Assembly: GCF_900091525.1 (NCBI RefSeq)
Contig: NZ_FMCU01000026.1
Span: 1 to 64,000 of the forward strand
DNA: 64,000 bases
Source: Micromonospora matsumotoense
Lineage (GTDB): Bacteria > Actinomycetota > Actinomycetes > Mycobacteriales > Micromonosporaceae
Direction: 5' to 3'
This document shows positions 35,928-43,378 of this stretch, piece after piece; position 1 is the stretch's first letter; every line of letters begins with the position of its first letter. Below the pieces are notes generated by a model. It saw only the letters and a list, made by a program, of their open reading frames with translations. It did not search any database and had not been told where the DNA came from. Made by a program: the position numbers and the translations under genes.

Positions 35928-37421
35928 ATGCTCAGCCCCGGGGTGCAGCTCGGCAACCGCTACCGCCTCGACGAGCGGATCGCCAGCGGCGGCATGGGTG
36001 ACGTGTGGCGCGGCACCGACCAGGTGCTGGGCCGTACGGTGGCGGTGAAGAGTCTGCTCCCGGCGCTGCTCGACGAGCCCGGCTTCGCGGAACGGTTCCG
36101 GGGCGAGGCCCGGACCATGGCCACCATCAACCACCCCGGCGTGGTCGACGTCTACGACTTCGGCAGCGACCAGGAGATCGCCTTCCTGGTGATGGAGTAC
36201 GTCGAGGGCGACGCCCTGTCGGCGACGCTCAGCCGGGTCGGCCGGCTCACCCCGGCCCGGACGATGGCCCTGCTCGCCCAGGCCGCCGACGCGTTGCACG
36301 CCGCCCACGAGAAGGGCATCGTGCACCGCGACGTCAAGCCGGGCAACCTGCTCGTCCGGCCGAACGGAACGCTGGTGCTGACCGACTTCGGTATCGCCCG
36401 GTCGGAGCTGGTCGGCCAGCTCACCGCCGTCGGATCGGTGCTCGGCACCGCCTCGTACATCTCCCCCGAGCAGGCCACCGGCGCGGTCGCCACCCCCGCC
36501 TCCGACGTCTACGCGCTCGGCGTCGTGGCATACCAGTGCCTGGCCGGGCGACGGCCCTTCGAGGGCGACAATCCGCTGGAGATCGCGATGCGGCACGTCC
36601 GGGACACTCCCCGGGCGCTGCCCGGGGACATTCCGCCGCAGGTCAAGGCGATCGTGGAGCGGGCCATGGCCAAGGAGCCCGGCCACCGCTGGCCGAGCGC
36701 CGCCGCCCTGGCGGCTGTCGCCCGGCAGGCCAAGCAGGCCCTCTCCCAGCAGGCCCGCGCGGGTGGTGGGCACCCCGGTCCCGTCTCGGGCGGTCCGGTC
36801 TCCGGCGGTCCGGTCTCCGGGGCCCCGGCCTCCCCCGCCGGCCCGATGGCCCGCGCGCAGGTGCCCGCCGTGCCCCGGCAGCAGCCGGCCGCGCTGGCCC
36901 ACCAGCACCGCCCGGCGATCAGCGGACAGGCCCGCCCTCCGGCCGGTGGGCAGGCCCGGCCACCCGTCAGCGGGCAGGCTCGGCCGCCAGTCGCGGCCCG
37001 GCACCCGCAGCCGCCGGTGGCGCCGCAGCGTCCGCCCGCCCAGGCCACCCCGATGACGCGGCCCTACCCGCAGCAGCCCCGGGGCGCGGCGTCCGTCCCG
37101 CCGGCCCAGCTCCGTGCCGACCGACCCATGGGGTACGCCCGGCAGCCGCTCCCACCCCCCGCCCCACCACAGCGTTCCCGGTCCGGCATGGTGACCCTGG
37201 CGATTCTGCTGGCCGTACTGGTGCTGGTCTGCTCCGGCGTGCTTGCCTACGCCGCGCGACAGGGCAACCTGGGCGCCGACACCGGTGCGCCGCGAACGAC
37301 GTCCGGCGCGCTGAGTGCCTTCGGACGCGACGATCCGGCCGGGACGTCGTACCGTCGGGTGGTACGGCTCGGACCGGATGCCGGCGAGACGACGACGAGC
37401 GAAGGACGACGAACGCGATGA
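35928..37421 (+). CDS. pknA: PknA-type Ser/Thr protein kinase
   Basis: A 497-residue membrane kinase. Kinase domain about residues 12-270: glycine loop RIASGGMGDVWRG, VAVKSLL lysine, catalytic loop HRDVKPGNLLV, DFGIAR and APE-equivalent ISPEQATG. A long Pro/Gln/Ala-rich juxtamembrane region (about 285-415) contains repeated GGPVSGGPVSG and GQARPPVSGQARPP segments. One transmembrane helix (about 424-444) and a short about 50-residue external tail without PASTA domains distinguish it from PknB. ATG start; its stop overlaps the pknB start by 4 nt. Confidence 0.95.
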   Translation: MLSPGVQLGNRYRLDERIASGGMGDVWRGTDQVLGRTVAVKSLLPALLDEPGFAERFRGEARTMATINHPGVVDVYDFGSDQEIAFLVMEYVEGDALSATLSRVGRLTPARTMALLAQAADALHAAHEKGIVHRDVKPGNLLVRPNGTLVLTDFGIARSELVGQLTAVGSVLGTASYISPEQATGAVATPASDVYALGVVAYQCLAGRRPFEGDNPLEIAMRHVRDTPRALPGDIPPQVKAIVERAMAKEPGHRWPSAAALAAVARQAKQALSQQARAGGGHPGPVSGGPVSGGPVSGAPASPAGPMARAQVPAVPRQQPAALAHQHRPAISGQARPPAGGQARPPVSGQARPPVAARHPQPPVAPQRPPAQATPMTRPYPQQPRGAASVPPAQLRADRPMGYARQPLPPPAPPQRSRSGMVTLAILLAVLVLVCSGVLAYAARQGNLGADTGAPRTTSGALSAFGRDDPAGTSYRRVVRLGPDAGETTTSEGRRTR

Positions 37422-39223
37422 CAGCCCAGGCCCGCCTGCTCGGTGGCAGGTACCAGGTCGGCGAGCTGCTCGGTTACGGCGGCATGGCCGAGGTGCACCG
37501 CGGTCGGGACCTCCGGCTCGGTCGTGACGTCGCGATCAAGATGCTCCGGACAGACCTGGCCAGGGACGCCACCTTCCAGATGCGGTTCCGCCGTGAGGCG
37601 CAGAACGCCGCCTCGCTGAACCACCCGGCGATCGTCGCCGTCTACGACACCGGCGAGGAGACCGCGCCGACCGGCGAGACCCTCCCGTTCATCGTGATGG
37701 AGTTCGTGAACGGACGGACCCTCAAGGAGGTCCTCGGCGTCGAGGGGCGGCTCCAGCCGCGCCGGGCGCTGGAGATCTGCGCCGACATGTGTGCGGCCCT
37801 GGAGTTCAGCCACCGGCACGGGATCATCCACCGGGACATCAAGCCCGGCAACGTGATGCTGACCCAGACCGGTCAGGTCAAGGTGATGGACTTCGGCATC
37901 GCCCGTGCGTTGGCCAGCGGCGCCACCACGATGACCCAGACCAGCGCGGTGATCGGCACGGCCCAGTACCTCTCCCCGGAGCAGGCGCGCGGCGAGGCCG
38001 TCGATGCCCGCTCCGACGTGTACGCCGCCGGTTGCGTGCTGTTCGAGCTGGTCTGCGGCCATCCGCCGTTCGTCGGCGACAGCCCGGTCAGCGTGGCGTA
38101 CCAGCATGTGCGGGAGGCCCCGCCGACGCCCAGCGACATCAACCCGGACGTCACCCCGGCGATCGACGCGATCGTGCTCAAGGCACTGTCGAAGAACCCG
38201 CTCAACCGCTACCAGAGCGCCGGTGAGATGCGGGCCGACCTGCTCCGCGCCGCCGCCGGCCGGCCGGTGATGGCCACCCCCGTGATGACCCAGGACGAGA
38301 CCACCCCGATGGCGGCGGCGGCAGCCGGCTACCCGACGCAGGGTCAGCAGACCCGGCACATCCCGGCCCGGGTCGGCGACCCGCAGCGGCGCAAGAGCTC
38401 CGCCTGGGTGATCGCGGCGTTCGCCGCGGTCGGGGTGCTCGCGGTGATCGCCCTGGTCGCGGCCCTGCTGATGAACGGTTCGGGAGACGACGCCAAAACG
38501 AGCGCGGTGCCCAACCTGGCGGGCAAGACGCAGGACGCGGCTTTCACCGAGATCCGCAACGCCGGTCTGGTGCCGGCGAGCGGTGACCAGGTCTTCGACA
38601 GCACCTGCAAGGTGGGTACGGTCGCCAGGCAGGACCCGCCGGCCGGCACCCCGCTGGCCGAGAACCGTCAGGTGACGGTGAACATCTGCGGCGGCAAGCC
38701 CGAGGTCAGCATCCCGACCGGCCTCAAGGGCAGCAAGGTCGAGAGTGCGCAGGCTCGCCTGAAGGAGGCGAAGTTCCCCTTCACCGTCGTGGAGAAGGAC
38801 AGCGACGAGAACGAGGACATCGTCCTCGACGTGTCCCCGCCCGAGGGGGAGAAGGTGCCGGAGGGCACCAAGGTGACCCTGACCGTCTCCCGGGGCAACG
38901 TCCGCGAGGTGCCGAACGTCAAGGACCTCAGCCAGGCGGAAGCCATCCGGGCCATCGAGAACGCCGGTTTCAGGGCCAACCCCGAACTCGGCTCGGAGGT
39001 GCCGGCGGACGAGGCCGGCAAGGTGCAGAGCCAGAACCCGAAGGCCGGCACCAAGAAGACGAAGGGGAGCACGGTCACCATCGTGGTGAGCGTGCCGGAG
39101 GTCACCGAGTCGCCGACCCCGCCGACCCCGACCACGCCGGTGCCGACCACCACACCGCCCGGTGACGGCACGGGTGGCGGGTTCCCGCTGCCCACCCCGC
39201 CGTTCCGGGTCGAGGACCAGTGA
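37418..39223 (+). CDS. pknB: PknB-type Ser/Thr protein kinase with PASTA domains
   Basis: A 601-residue receptor kinase for peptidoglycan status. Kinase domain about residues 11-275: LLGYGGMAEVHRGRD, VAIKML, HRDIKPGNVML, DFGIARA, and activation loop TTMTQTSAVIGTAQYLSPEQ with the TQT autophosphorylation pair. A transmembrane helix lies at about 330-352. Three PASTA repeats follow (AVPNLAGKTQDAAFTEI; SIPTGLKGSKVESAQARL; EVPNVKDLSQAEAIRAI), then a Thr/Pro tail. One fewer PASTA repeat is seen than the four usual in mycobacterial PknB. Last gene of the operon, followed by a strong terminator. Confidence 0.96.
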   Translation: MTAQARLLGGRYQVGELLGYGGMAEVHRGRDLRLGRDVAIKMLRTDLARDATFQMRFRREAQNAASLNHPAIVAVYDTGEETAPTGETLPFIVMEFVNGRTLKEVLGVEGRLQPRRALEICADMCAALEFSHRHGIIHRDIKPGNVMLTQTGQVKVMDFGIARALASGATTMTQTSAVIGTAQYLSPEQARGEAVDARSDVYAAGCVLFELVCGHPPFVGDSPVSVAYQHVREAPPTPSDINPDVTPAIDAIVLKALSKNPLNRYQSAGEMRADLLRAAAGRPVMATPVMTQDETTPMAAAAAGYPTQGQQTRHIPARVGDPQRRKSSAWVIAAFAAVGVLAVIALVAALLMNGSGDDAKTSAVPNLAGKTQDAAFTEIRNAGLVPASGDQVFDSTCKVGTVARQDPPAGTPLAENRQVTVNICGGKPEVSIPTGLKGSKVESAQARLKEAKFPFTVVEKDSDENEDIVLDVSPPEGEKVPEGTKVTLTVSRGNVREVPNVKDLSQAEAIRAIENAGFRANPELGSEVPADEAGKVQSQNPKAGTKKTKGSTVTIVVSVPEVTESPTPPTPTTPVPTTTPPGDGTGGGFPLPTPPFRVEDQ

Positions 39224-39244
39224 TCCGTAGCCCGAGGTGACGTT

Positions 39245-39271
39245 CAGGCCCGGTCCGGTGGACCGGGCCTG
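39245..39271. terminator. Terminator after the kinase operon
   Basis: A perfect 12-bp stem, CAGGCCCGGTCC at 39245-39256 and its complement at 39260-39271, with a 3-nt loop. It lies between the convergent pknB and trpG-like genes. Confidence 0.85.
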
Positions 39272-39393
39272 AGTCGTCCTGCGGGGACGACCGGCGGAAG
39301 CGACGAGCACCGTCGCGGTGACCGCGTCGACCAGCAGCGGCTCCCGCTGCCCCGGACCACCGCCCGGCGACCGGACAGCGGTGGCGAGCGGGG

Positions 39394-40044
39394 TCAGCTG
39401 GTGGCGAAGGCGGCCCGGCGGCGGGCGTCGACCTCGGCGGCCAGCTCCGGGGCGCGTTCCAGGGCCTCGGGGTGACCGCAGGCGGCGACCCAGTTCGCCA
39501 GCATCAGGTGGCCGCCCTCGGTGAGCACCGACTCCGGGTGGAACTGCACCCCCTCGATCGGCAGGGTCCGGTGCCGCATCGCCATCACCACGCCGGACTC
39601 CGTCCAGCCGGTGACCTCCAGTTCGTCGGGGAGCGTCTCGGGGAGCACCGCCAGCGAGTGGTAGCGGGTGGCGGTGAACGGGTCCGGCAGGCCGGCCAGC
39701 ACCCCGACGGAGTGGTGCCGCACCTCGGAGGTCTTGCCGTGCAGCAGCTCCGGTGCCCGGGTGACGGTCCCGCCGAACGCCTCACCAATCGCCTGGTGGC
39801 CGAGGCAGACGCCGAAGATCGGCAGCTCACCGGCGTACCGGCGGATGACGTCGAGGCAGATGCCGGCGCGGTCCGGGCTGCCCGGCCCCGGCGAGAGCAG
39901 GACGCCCGCCGCGCCGACCCGGCCGACCTCGGCGACGTCGATCTCGTCGTTGCGCCGGACCTCGCACTCCACCCCGAGCTGGCCCAGGTACTGCACGAGG
40001 TTGAACACGAAGGAGTCGTAGTTGTCGATCACGAGGACACGCAT
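39394..40044 (-). CDS. trpG: Aminodeoxychorismate/anthranilate synthase component II
   Basis: A 216-residue class I glutamine amidotransferase supplying ammonia to chorismate for folate (PabA) and/or tryptophan (TrpG) synthesis. The N-terminus MRVLVIDNYDSFVFNLVQYL is typical. The nucleophile is Cys80 in FGVCLGHQ, with the oxyanion loop LSPGPGSP and the His-Glu pair in GVQFHPES. The position convergent to pknB is that of mycobacterial trpG (Rv0013). Whether it serves one or both pathways cannot be told here. Confidence 0.93.
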   Translation of the reverse strand: MRVLVIDNYDSFVFNLVQYLGQLGVECEVRRNDEIDVAEVGRVGAAGVLLSPGPGSPDRAGICLDVIRRYAGELPIFGVCLGHQAIGEAFGGTVTRAPELLHGKTSEVRHHSVGVLAGLPDPFTATRYHSLAVLPETLPDELEVTGWTESGVVMAMRHRTLPIEGVQFHPESVLTEGGHLMLANWVAACGHPEALERAPELAAEVDARRRAAFATS

Positions 40045-40048
40045 GGGC

Positions 40049-40327
40049 TCACTGGTCCGGAGAGGGGGCGGGTGGGGTGTTGTTCCGGTCGGTGTCGTAC
40101 GGCAGGTCGTGCCCGTCGCCGGCCGGTGCGTCGGGATCGACGGCGGAGTCGCCGCCCGGGTTGCCGGAGTCCTGGGTCACCTGGACGTCGTCGAAGGGCA
40201 GCAGCGGCTCGGCCCAGGGGAAGATCACATACCAGAGCAGCGCCACCATCGCGGTGGCGAGCAGCACCGAGCCGATCAGCTTGCCGGGCAGCCCGAAGGG
40301 CAGCTTTCGCCAGATGAACGAGTACAC
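40049..40327 (-). CDS. Small single-pass membrane protein beside sortase
   Basis: A 92-residue protein with one transmembrane helix (about residues 13-35, LPGKLIGSVLLATAMVALLW), a FPWAEPLLPFDDVQV segment and an acidic Asp/Pro-rich tail. I placed the start at GTG 40327, five nt after the sortase stop; GAGG lies 9 nt upstream of it. It sits between the class E sortase and trpG genes and is co-oriented with them. It might be a sortase-locus accessory, but no domain is recognised. Confidence 0.75.
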   Translation of the reverse strand: MYSFIWRKLPFGLPGKLIGSVLLATAMVALLWYVIFPWAEPLLPFDDVQVTQDSGNPGGDSAVDPDAPAGDGHDLPYDTDRNNTPPAPSPDQ

Positions 40328-40332
40328 CGTGG

Positions 40333-41796
40333 TCAGCCTCGCAGTTCCGGCGGTGGGCCCTCGGACTTGGGCTGCGCGCGGTCGAACTCGGCGTGGACGA
40401 TCAGCCGCTGGTAGTTGTCGAACTTCGGGTTGCAGGTGGTCAGGGTGAGCAGTTTGCGGGTGGCCTTCGCTTTCGGCTCGCCGGGCACCGGCGCGACCAC
40501 CTCGACCTGGTCGGGGCGGACGATCCGGGACCGGTAGACCTTGTAGACGTACCAGTCCTGCTTGCCCTCCAGGAGGATCGCGTCCCCCACCTTCAGCTCG
40601 TCCAGCCGCCAGAAGGTGGCCCGGTTGCGGTGCCCCGCGACGGAGAAGTTGCCCACCTCGCCGGGGAGCGCGCTCTTCGGGTAGTGGCCGGGGGCGTACC
40701 GGATGTCCTCCTGGGTGACGCCCTCGACGACGACCCAGTTCTTGTCGAGGCTGGGGATGTAGAGCCCGGCGATGGGCTTGCCCTCGGCCGGGGCGACCTG
40801 CTTGGTCGGGGTGCTCGGGCTGACCGTCGGGTCGCCGGTCGGGCCCCACGCCTGGGCCAGTTGCTGGTTGAGTTTGCTCTGGTGGGCGTCGACGAGGGCG
40901 GACTTGCCCCAGATCTCGTACCCGGCGAAGAGCAGCACCACCAGTCCGAAGGTGATCAGCACCTCGCCGCTGACCCGTACCCCGGCGCGTAGCCGTGAGC
41001 CGAAGGTGGGCCGGGTCAGCTCGGAGTAGACGCTCTTGTAGCCCTCCCCGGTCTGTTCCGGGCGTAGCTGCACCACCCGCTCACCACGCCGGGGCGGGGC
41101 CGGGGGCGCGACCGGATCGTCGGAGCCGGTGTGCTCGGGGGCGGGCGGCACCGCGCCCATCAGGGCGGTGGAGTCCAGCGCCGAGCTGGTTGGCCGGGCG
41201 GGCACCACCGGGAGCAGCGCCGTCGCCGCCGGGTCCGCCGTGCGGTCCGGGACCGGACCCGACCGGCCGTGGTCCACCGGCCCATTCCCGGGTACGCCCC
41301 GGTGGGAAAGCCCGGCTCCGCCCCCGCGCGGAGCCTCCGGCCGGGGAGCGGACGTCGGGTACCGGTCGCCTCCGACGCCGGACGGGCGCGGCGTCCCGTC
41401 CGGCGCGGCGGCCCGGGGCCGTCCCGTCTCGACGGGTGGCACCGGACGCGGGGCGGCACCGGGGAGGCCGGCACCGTGCTGGCGCTCGGCCGTCGCCGGA
41501 GTGGGGCGGGTCGGTGGCGGTGGCGCGTGCCGTTGGGCCGCCTCCGGCTGCTGGCGCTGGTGCGTCTCCGGCTGCTGACCGTTGCCCGTGGCCGGGGTGG
41601 GCCGGCCCGGCCAGGCGGGCGGCGGTTGGCGCGGCGGGAGCACCGGGGTGGGCCAGGGGCCGGCGGGCTGCGGGCCGGCGGCGGGCTGCGGGCGGGCTGC
41701 GGCGGGCGGCGGCGTGGACCGGTCGACCCTGGGGAGGAACGCGGTCGGCTCGTCGTGCTGGTCGCCGCCGCGCGGGCCCTCGCCCTGGTGGGTCAT
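40333..41796 (-). CDS. srtE: Class E sortase with long Pro-rich cytoplasmic region
   Basis: A 487-residue sortase that attaches surface proteins to the wall. The first about 270 residues are Pro/Ala/Arg-rich low complexity. A transmembrane helix spans about 286-306 (GEVLITFGLVVLLFAGYEIW). The sortase domain follows, with catalytic His389 (AGHRNRATFW), Cys455 (LTLTTCNPKFDNYQR) and Arg464. Class E enzymes prefer LAxTG-type signals. The cytoplasmic region is unusually long for a sortase and holds Thr motifs (EPTAFLPRV, ATALLPVVP, STALMGAVP). Its start overlaps the DUF881 stop by 4 nt. Confidence 0.93.
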   Translation of the reverse strand: MTHQGEGPRGGDQHDEPTAFLPRVDRSTPPPAAARPQPAAGPQPAGPWPTPVLPPRQPPPAWPGRPTPATGNGQQPETHQRQQPEAAQRHAPPPPTRPTPATAERQHGAGLPGAAPRPVPPVETGRPRAAAPDGTPRPSGVGGDRYPTSAPRPEAPRGGGAGLSHRGVPGNGPVDHGRSGPVPDRTADPAATALLPVVPARPTSSALDSTALMGAVPPAPEHTGSDDPVAPPAPPRRGERVVQLRPEQTGEGYKSVYSELTRPTFGSRLRAGVRVSGEVLITFGLVVLLFAGYEIWGKSALVDAHQSKLNQQLAQAWGPTGDPTVSPSTPTKQVAPAEGKPIAGLYIPSLDKNWVVVEGVTQEDIRYAPGHYPKSALPGEVGNFSVAGHRNRATFWRLDELKVGDAILLEGKQDWYVYKVYRSRIVRPDQVEVVAPVPGEPKAKATRKLLTLTTCNPKFDNYQRLIVHAEFDRAQPKSEGPPPELRG

Positions 41797-42599
41797 CGCG
41801 GCACCGTCGCCGATCGCAGCGCCGTCGAGTCCTCGAATGCGGGCACGGTGACCGTGGCGACGTGCTCGGAGTAGCCGAGCTGGTAGTGGTCGACCGCCTG
41901 CTTGAACAACCCGACTCCCTGCGAGCCGGCGAGGGCCTGCTGGAGGGCAGCGGGATCGCCGATTGCTACGATCTTGAATGGTGGCGAGTACACCCGGCCG
42001 TGCAGCAGCAGGGTGTTACCGACGCAGCGTACCGCGCTGGTGGAGAGCACGCGGACATTCATGATGGACATGGCCTCCGCGCCTCCGGCCCAGAGCGCGT
42101 TGACGACGGCCTGCACGTCACCCTGATGGACGACGAGGTCGTCGTTGGTCGCGCCCTTGGGCAGGGTGCCGTCGCCGCGGCGGGGGGCGTCGTTCAGCTC
42201 CACGGTCACCCCGGACCCGGTGAGCGCGGTGAAGCCGGCCGCCTGCTGGAGGCCGTGGGCGCGGTCCCGCTGCTCCTTGATCGGCGCGTCGGTGTCGGCC
42301 AGGGTCTCGGTCTCGCTCTCCACGTCGGCGCGCAGCCGGGCGGCCCGCAGCTCGCTGGTGGCCACCTGCTCCCGACGGTCCTCGATGAGCTGGGTGAGCT
42401 GGGGCCGGCGGTCCTCCCGCAGGGCGGTGCCGCCGGCCGTGGTCGCCGTGGTGGTGAAGAGCAGCCCGGCGGCGGCGGCGATCAGCGGCACGCCGATCGA
42501 CCAGCCCGGTCGGCGCTGCCGGGGGCGTCGGGGCAGGAAGGCGACGACCGCCCGCCGCATGGCCTTCTGCCAGGATGCCGCACCGGATGTGTACTCCAC
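41793..42599 (-). CDS. DUF881-family membrane protein
   Basis: A 268-residue protein with one transmembrane helix (about residues 34-54, WSIGVPLIAAAAGLLFTTTA), a coiled segment (about 63-110) and an extracytoplasmic DUF881 domain (LTGSGVTVELNDAP, VHQGDVQAVVNALWAGGAEA, SPPFKIVAIGD). It corresponds to mycobacterial Rv0012 in the same place beside crgA. The GTG start is shared by a divergent region with crgA. Its function is not established; the division-gene context suggests an envelope role. Confidence 0.9.
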   Translation of the reverse strand: MEYTSGAASWQKAMRRAVVAFLPRRPRQRRPGWSIGVPLIAAAAGLLFTTTATTAGGTALREDRRPQLTQLIEDRREQVATSELRAARLRADVESETETLADTDAPIKEQRDRAHGLQQAAGFTALTGSGVTVELNDAPRRGDGTLPKGATNDDLVVHQGDVQAVVNALWAGGAEAMSIMNVRVLSTSAVRCVGNTLLLHGRVYSPPFKIVAIGDPAALQQALAGSQGVGLFKQAVDHYQLGYSEHVATVTVPAFEDSTALRSATVPR

Positions 42600-42828
42600 C
42601 GCGCGCTCCTCTCCCGTCGTCTGGTGACGCCCGTCACGGTGCGGGACGGGTCGTCGACGCCGCGTCGACCCGACCGAATCCGGTCACCGTGGGCACCGGA
42701 TCGACCCCATTCATGGCCTGGAGCGGCCTTCCGGACTACGCTGGCTGTCGAACATTATTGGCCATGGACCGTCGCCCCCGCGCCCGGTTGTCAGGCCGGA
42801 CGAGGTCGTCACCCCTCTGGAGAGCGTC

Positions 42829-43092
42829 GTGCCCAAGTCTCAGGTCCGTAAGAAGAAGGTGTACACCCCGCCGACGGATGTCCGTCCGACGACGACGACG
42901 GCGACGCGCAAGCCTAGCCCGGTGTGGCTGCCGGCCACGGCTGTCGCGTTGATCGTCGCCGGCATCGGCTGGCTGGTGGTCTACTACCTCTCCGAGCAGG
43001 AGTACCCGGTCGCCTCGTGGGGTTACTGGAACCTCGCGGTCGGTTTCGGTGCGATGGTCAGCTCCCTGGTGCTGCTGTCCCGCTGGCGTTGA
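42829..43092 (+). CDS. crgA: Cell division protein CrgA
   Basis: An 87-residue two-helix membrane protein that recruits and tunes the divisome. The basic N-terminus PKSQVRKKKVYTPP is diagnostic. Helices lie at about residues 33-53 (LPATAVALIVAGIGWLVVYY) and 65-83 (YWNLAVGFGAMVSSLVLL), with the conserved EQEYPVASWGYWN loop between them. GTG start with GGAGAG upstream. Divergent from the DUF881 gene; the -10-like CATTAT at about 42753 is a candidate promoter. Confidence 0.95.
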   Translation: MPKSQVRKKKVYTPPTDVRPTTTTATRKPSPVWLPATAVALIVAGIGWLVVYYLSEQEYPVASWGYWNLAVGFGAMVSSLVLLSRWR

Positions 43093-43217
43093 GCCCGGCG
43101 CTCCGGCGCCCACCGCGAGACGGCCCAGGTCATCGCGTACGCCCCCAGCCCGGCGCTTCGGCGTCGGGCCCCCTATGGTGTCCGCAGGGCGGCGTGGCCT
43201 GGTGCGAGAAGACTCAC

Positions 43218-43233
43218 GTTACTGTCGGGTAAC
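43218..43233. promoter_or_regulatory. Palindromic operator upstream of etfD-like gene
   Basis: GTTACTGTCGGGTAAC: arms GTTAC and GTAAC with a 6-nt spacer. It lies just upstream of a -10-like TAGGCT at 43241-43246. An almost identical site, GTTACTGATCGGTAAC, is at the FadE5-like promoter (60021-60036). The position would block RNA polymerase, so a repressor is likely; a TetR-type fatty-acid regulator is the best guess. Confidence 0.65.
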
Positions 43234-43378
43234 TTTCGCGTAGGCTGCACCGCATGACCGAGCGGAGCGAGGTCATCGACCGGTCCGGTCGGGGGTGCGG
43301 CGGCGGTACGCCGGCCGCCCCCTGAGTCGGCCCGGCCGCCGAGCCGCTTGCCAGGCAGCAGACCGGGAGGCCAACTCG

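Noticed and set aside
41131..41874. + strand Arg/Gly-rich frames opposite the sortase N-terminal region
   Set aside because: Shadows of the Pro-rich sortase segment; no domain or start signal.
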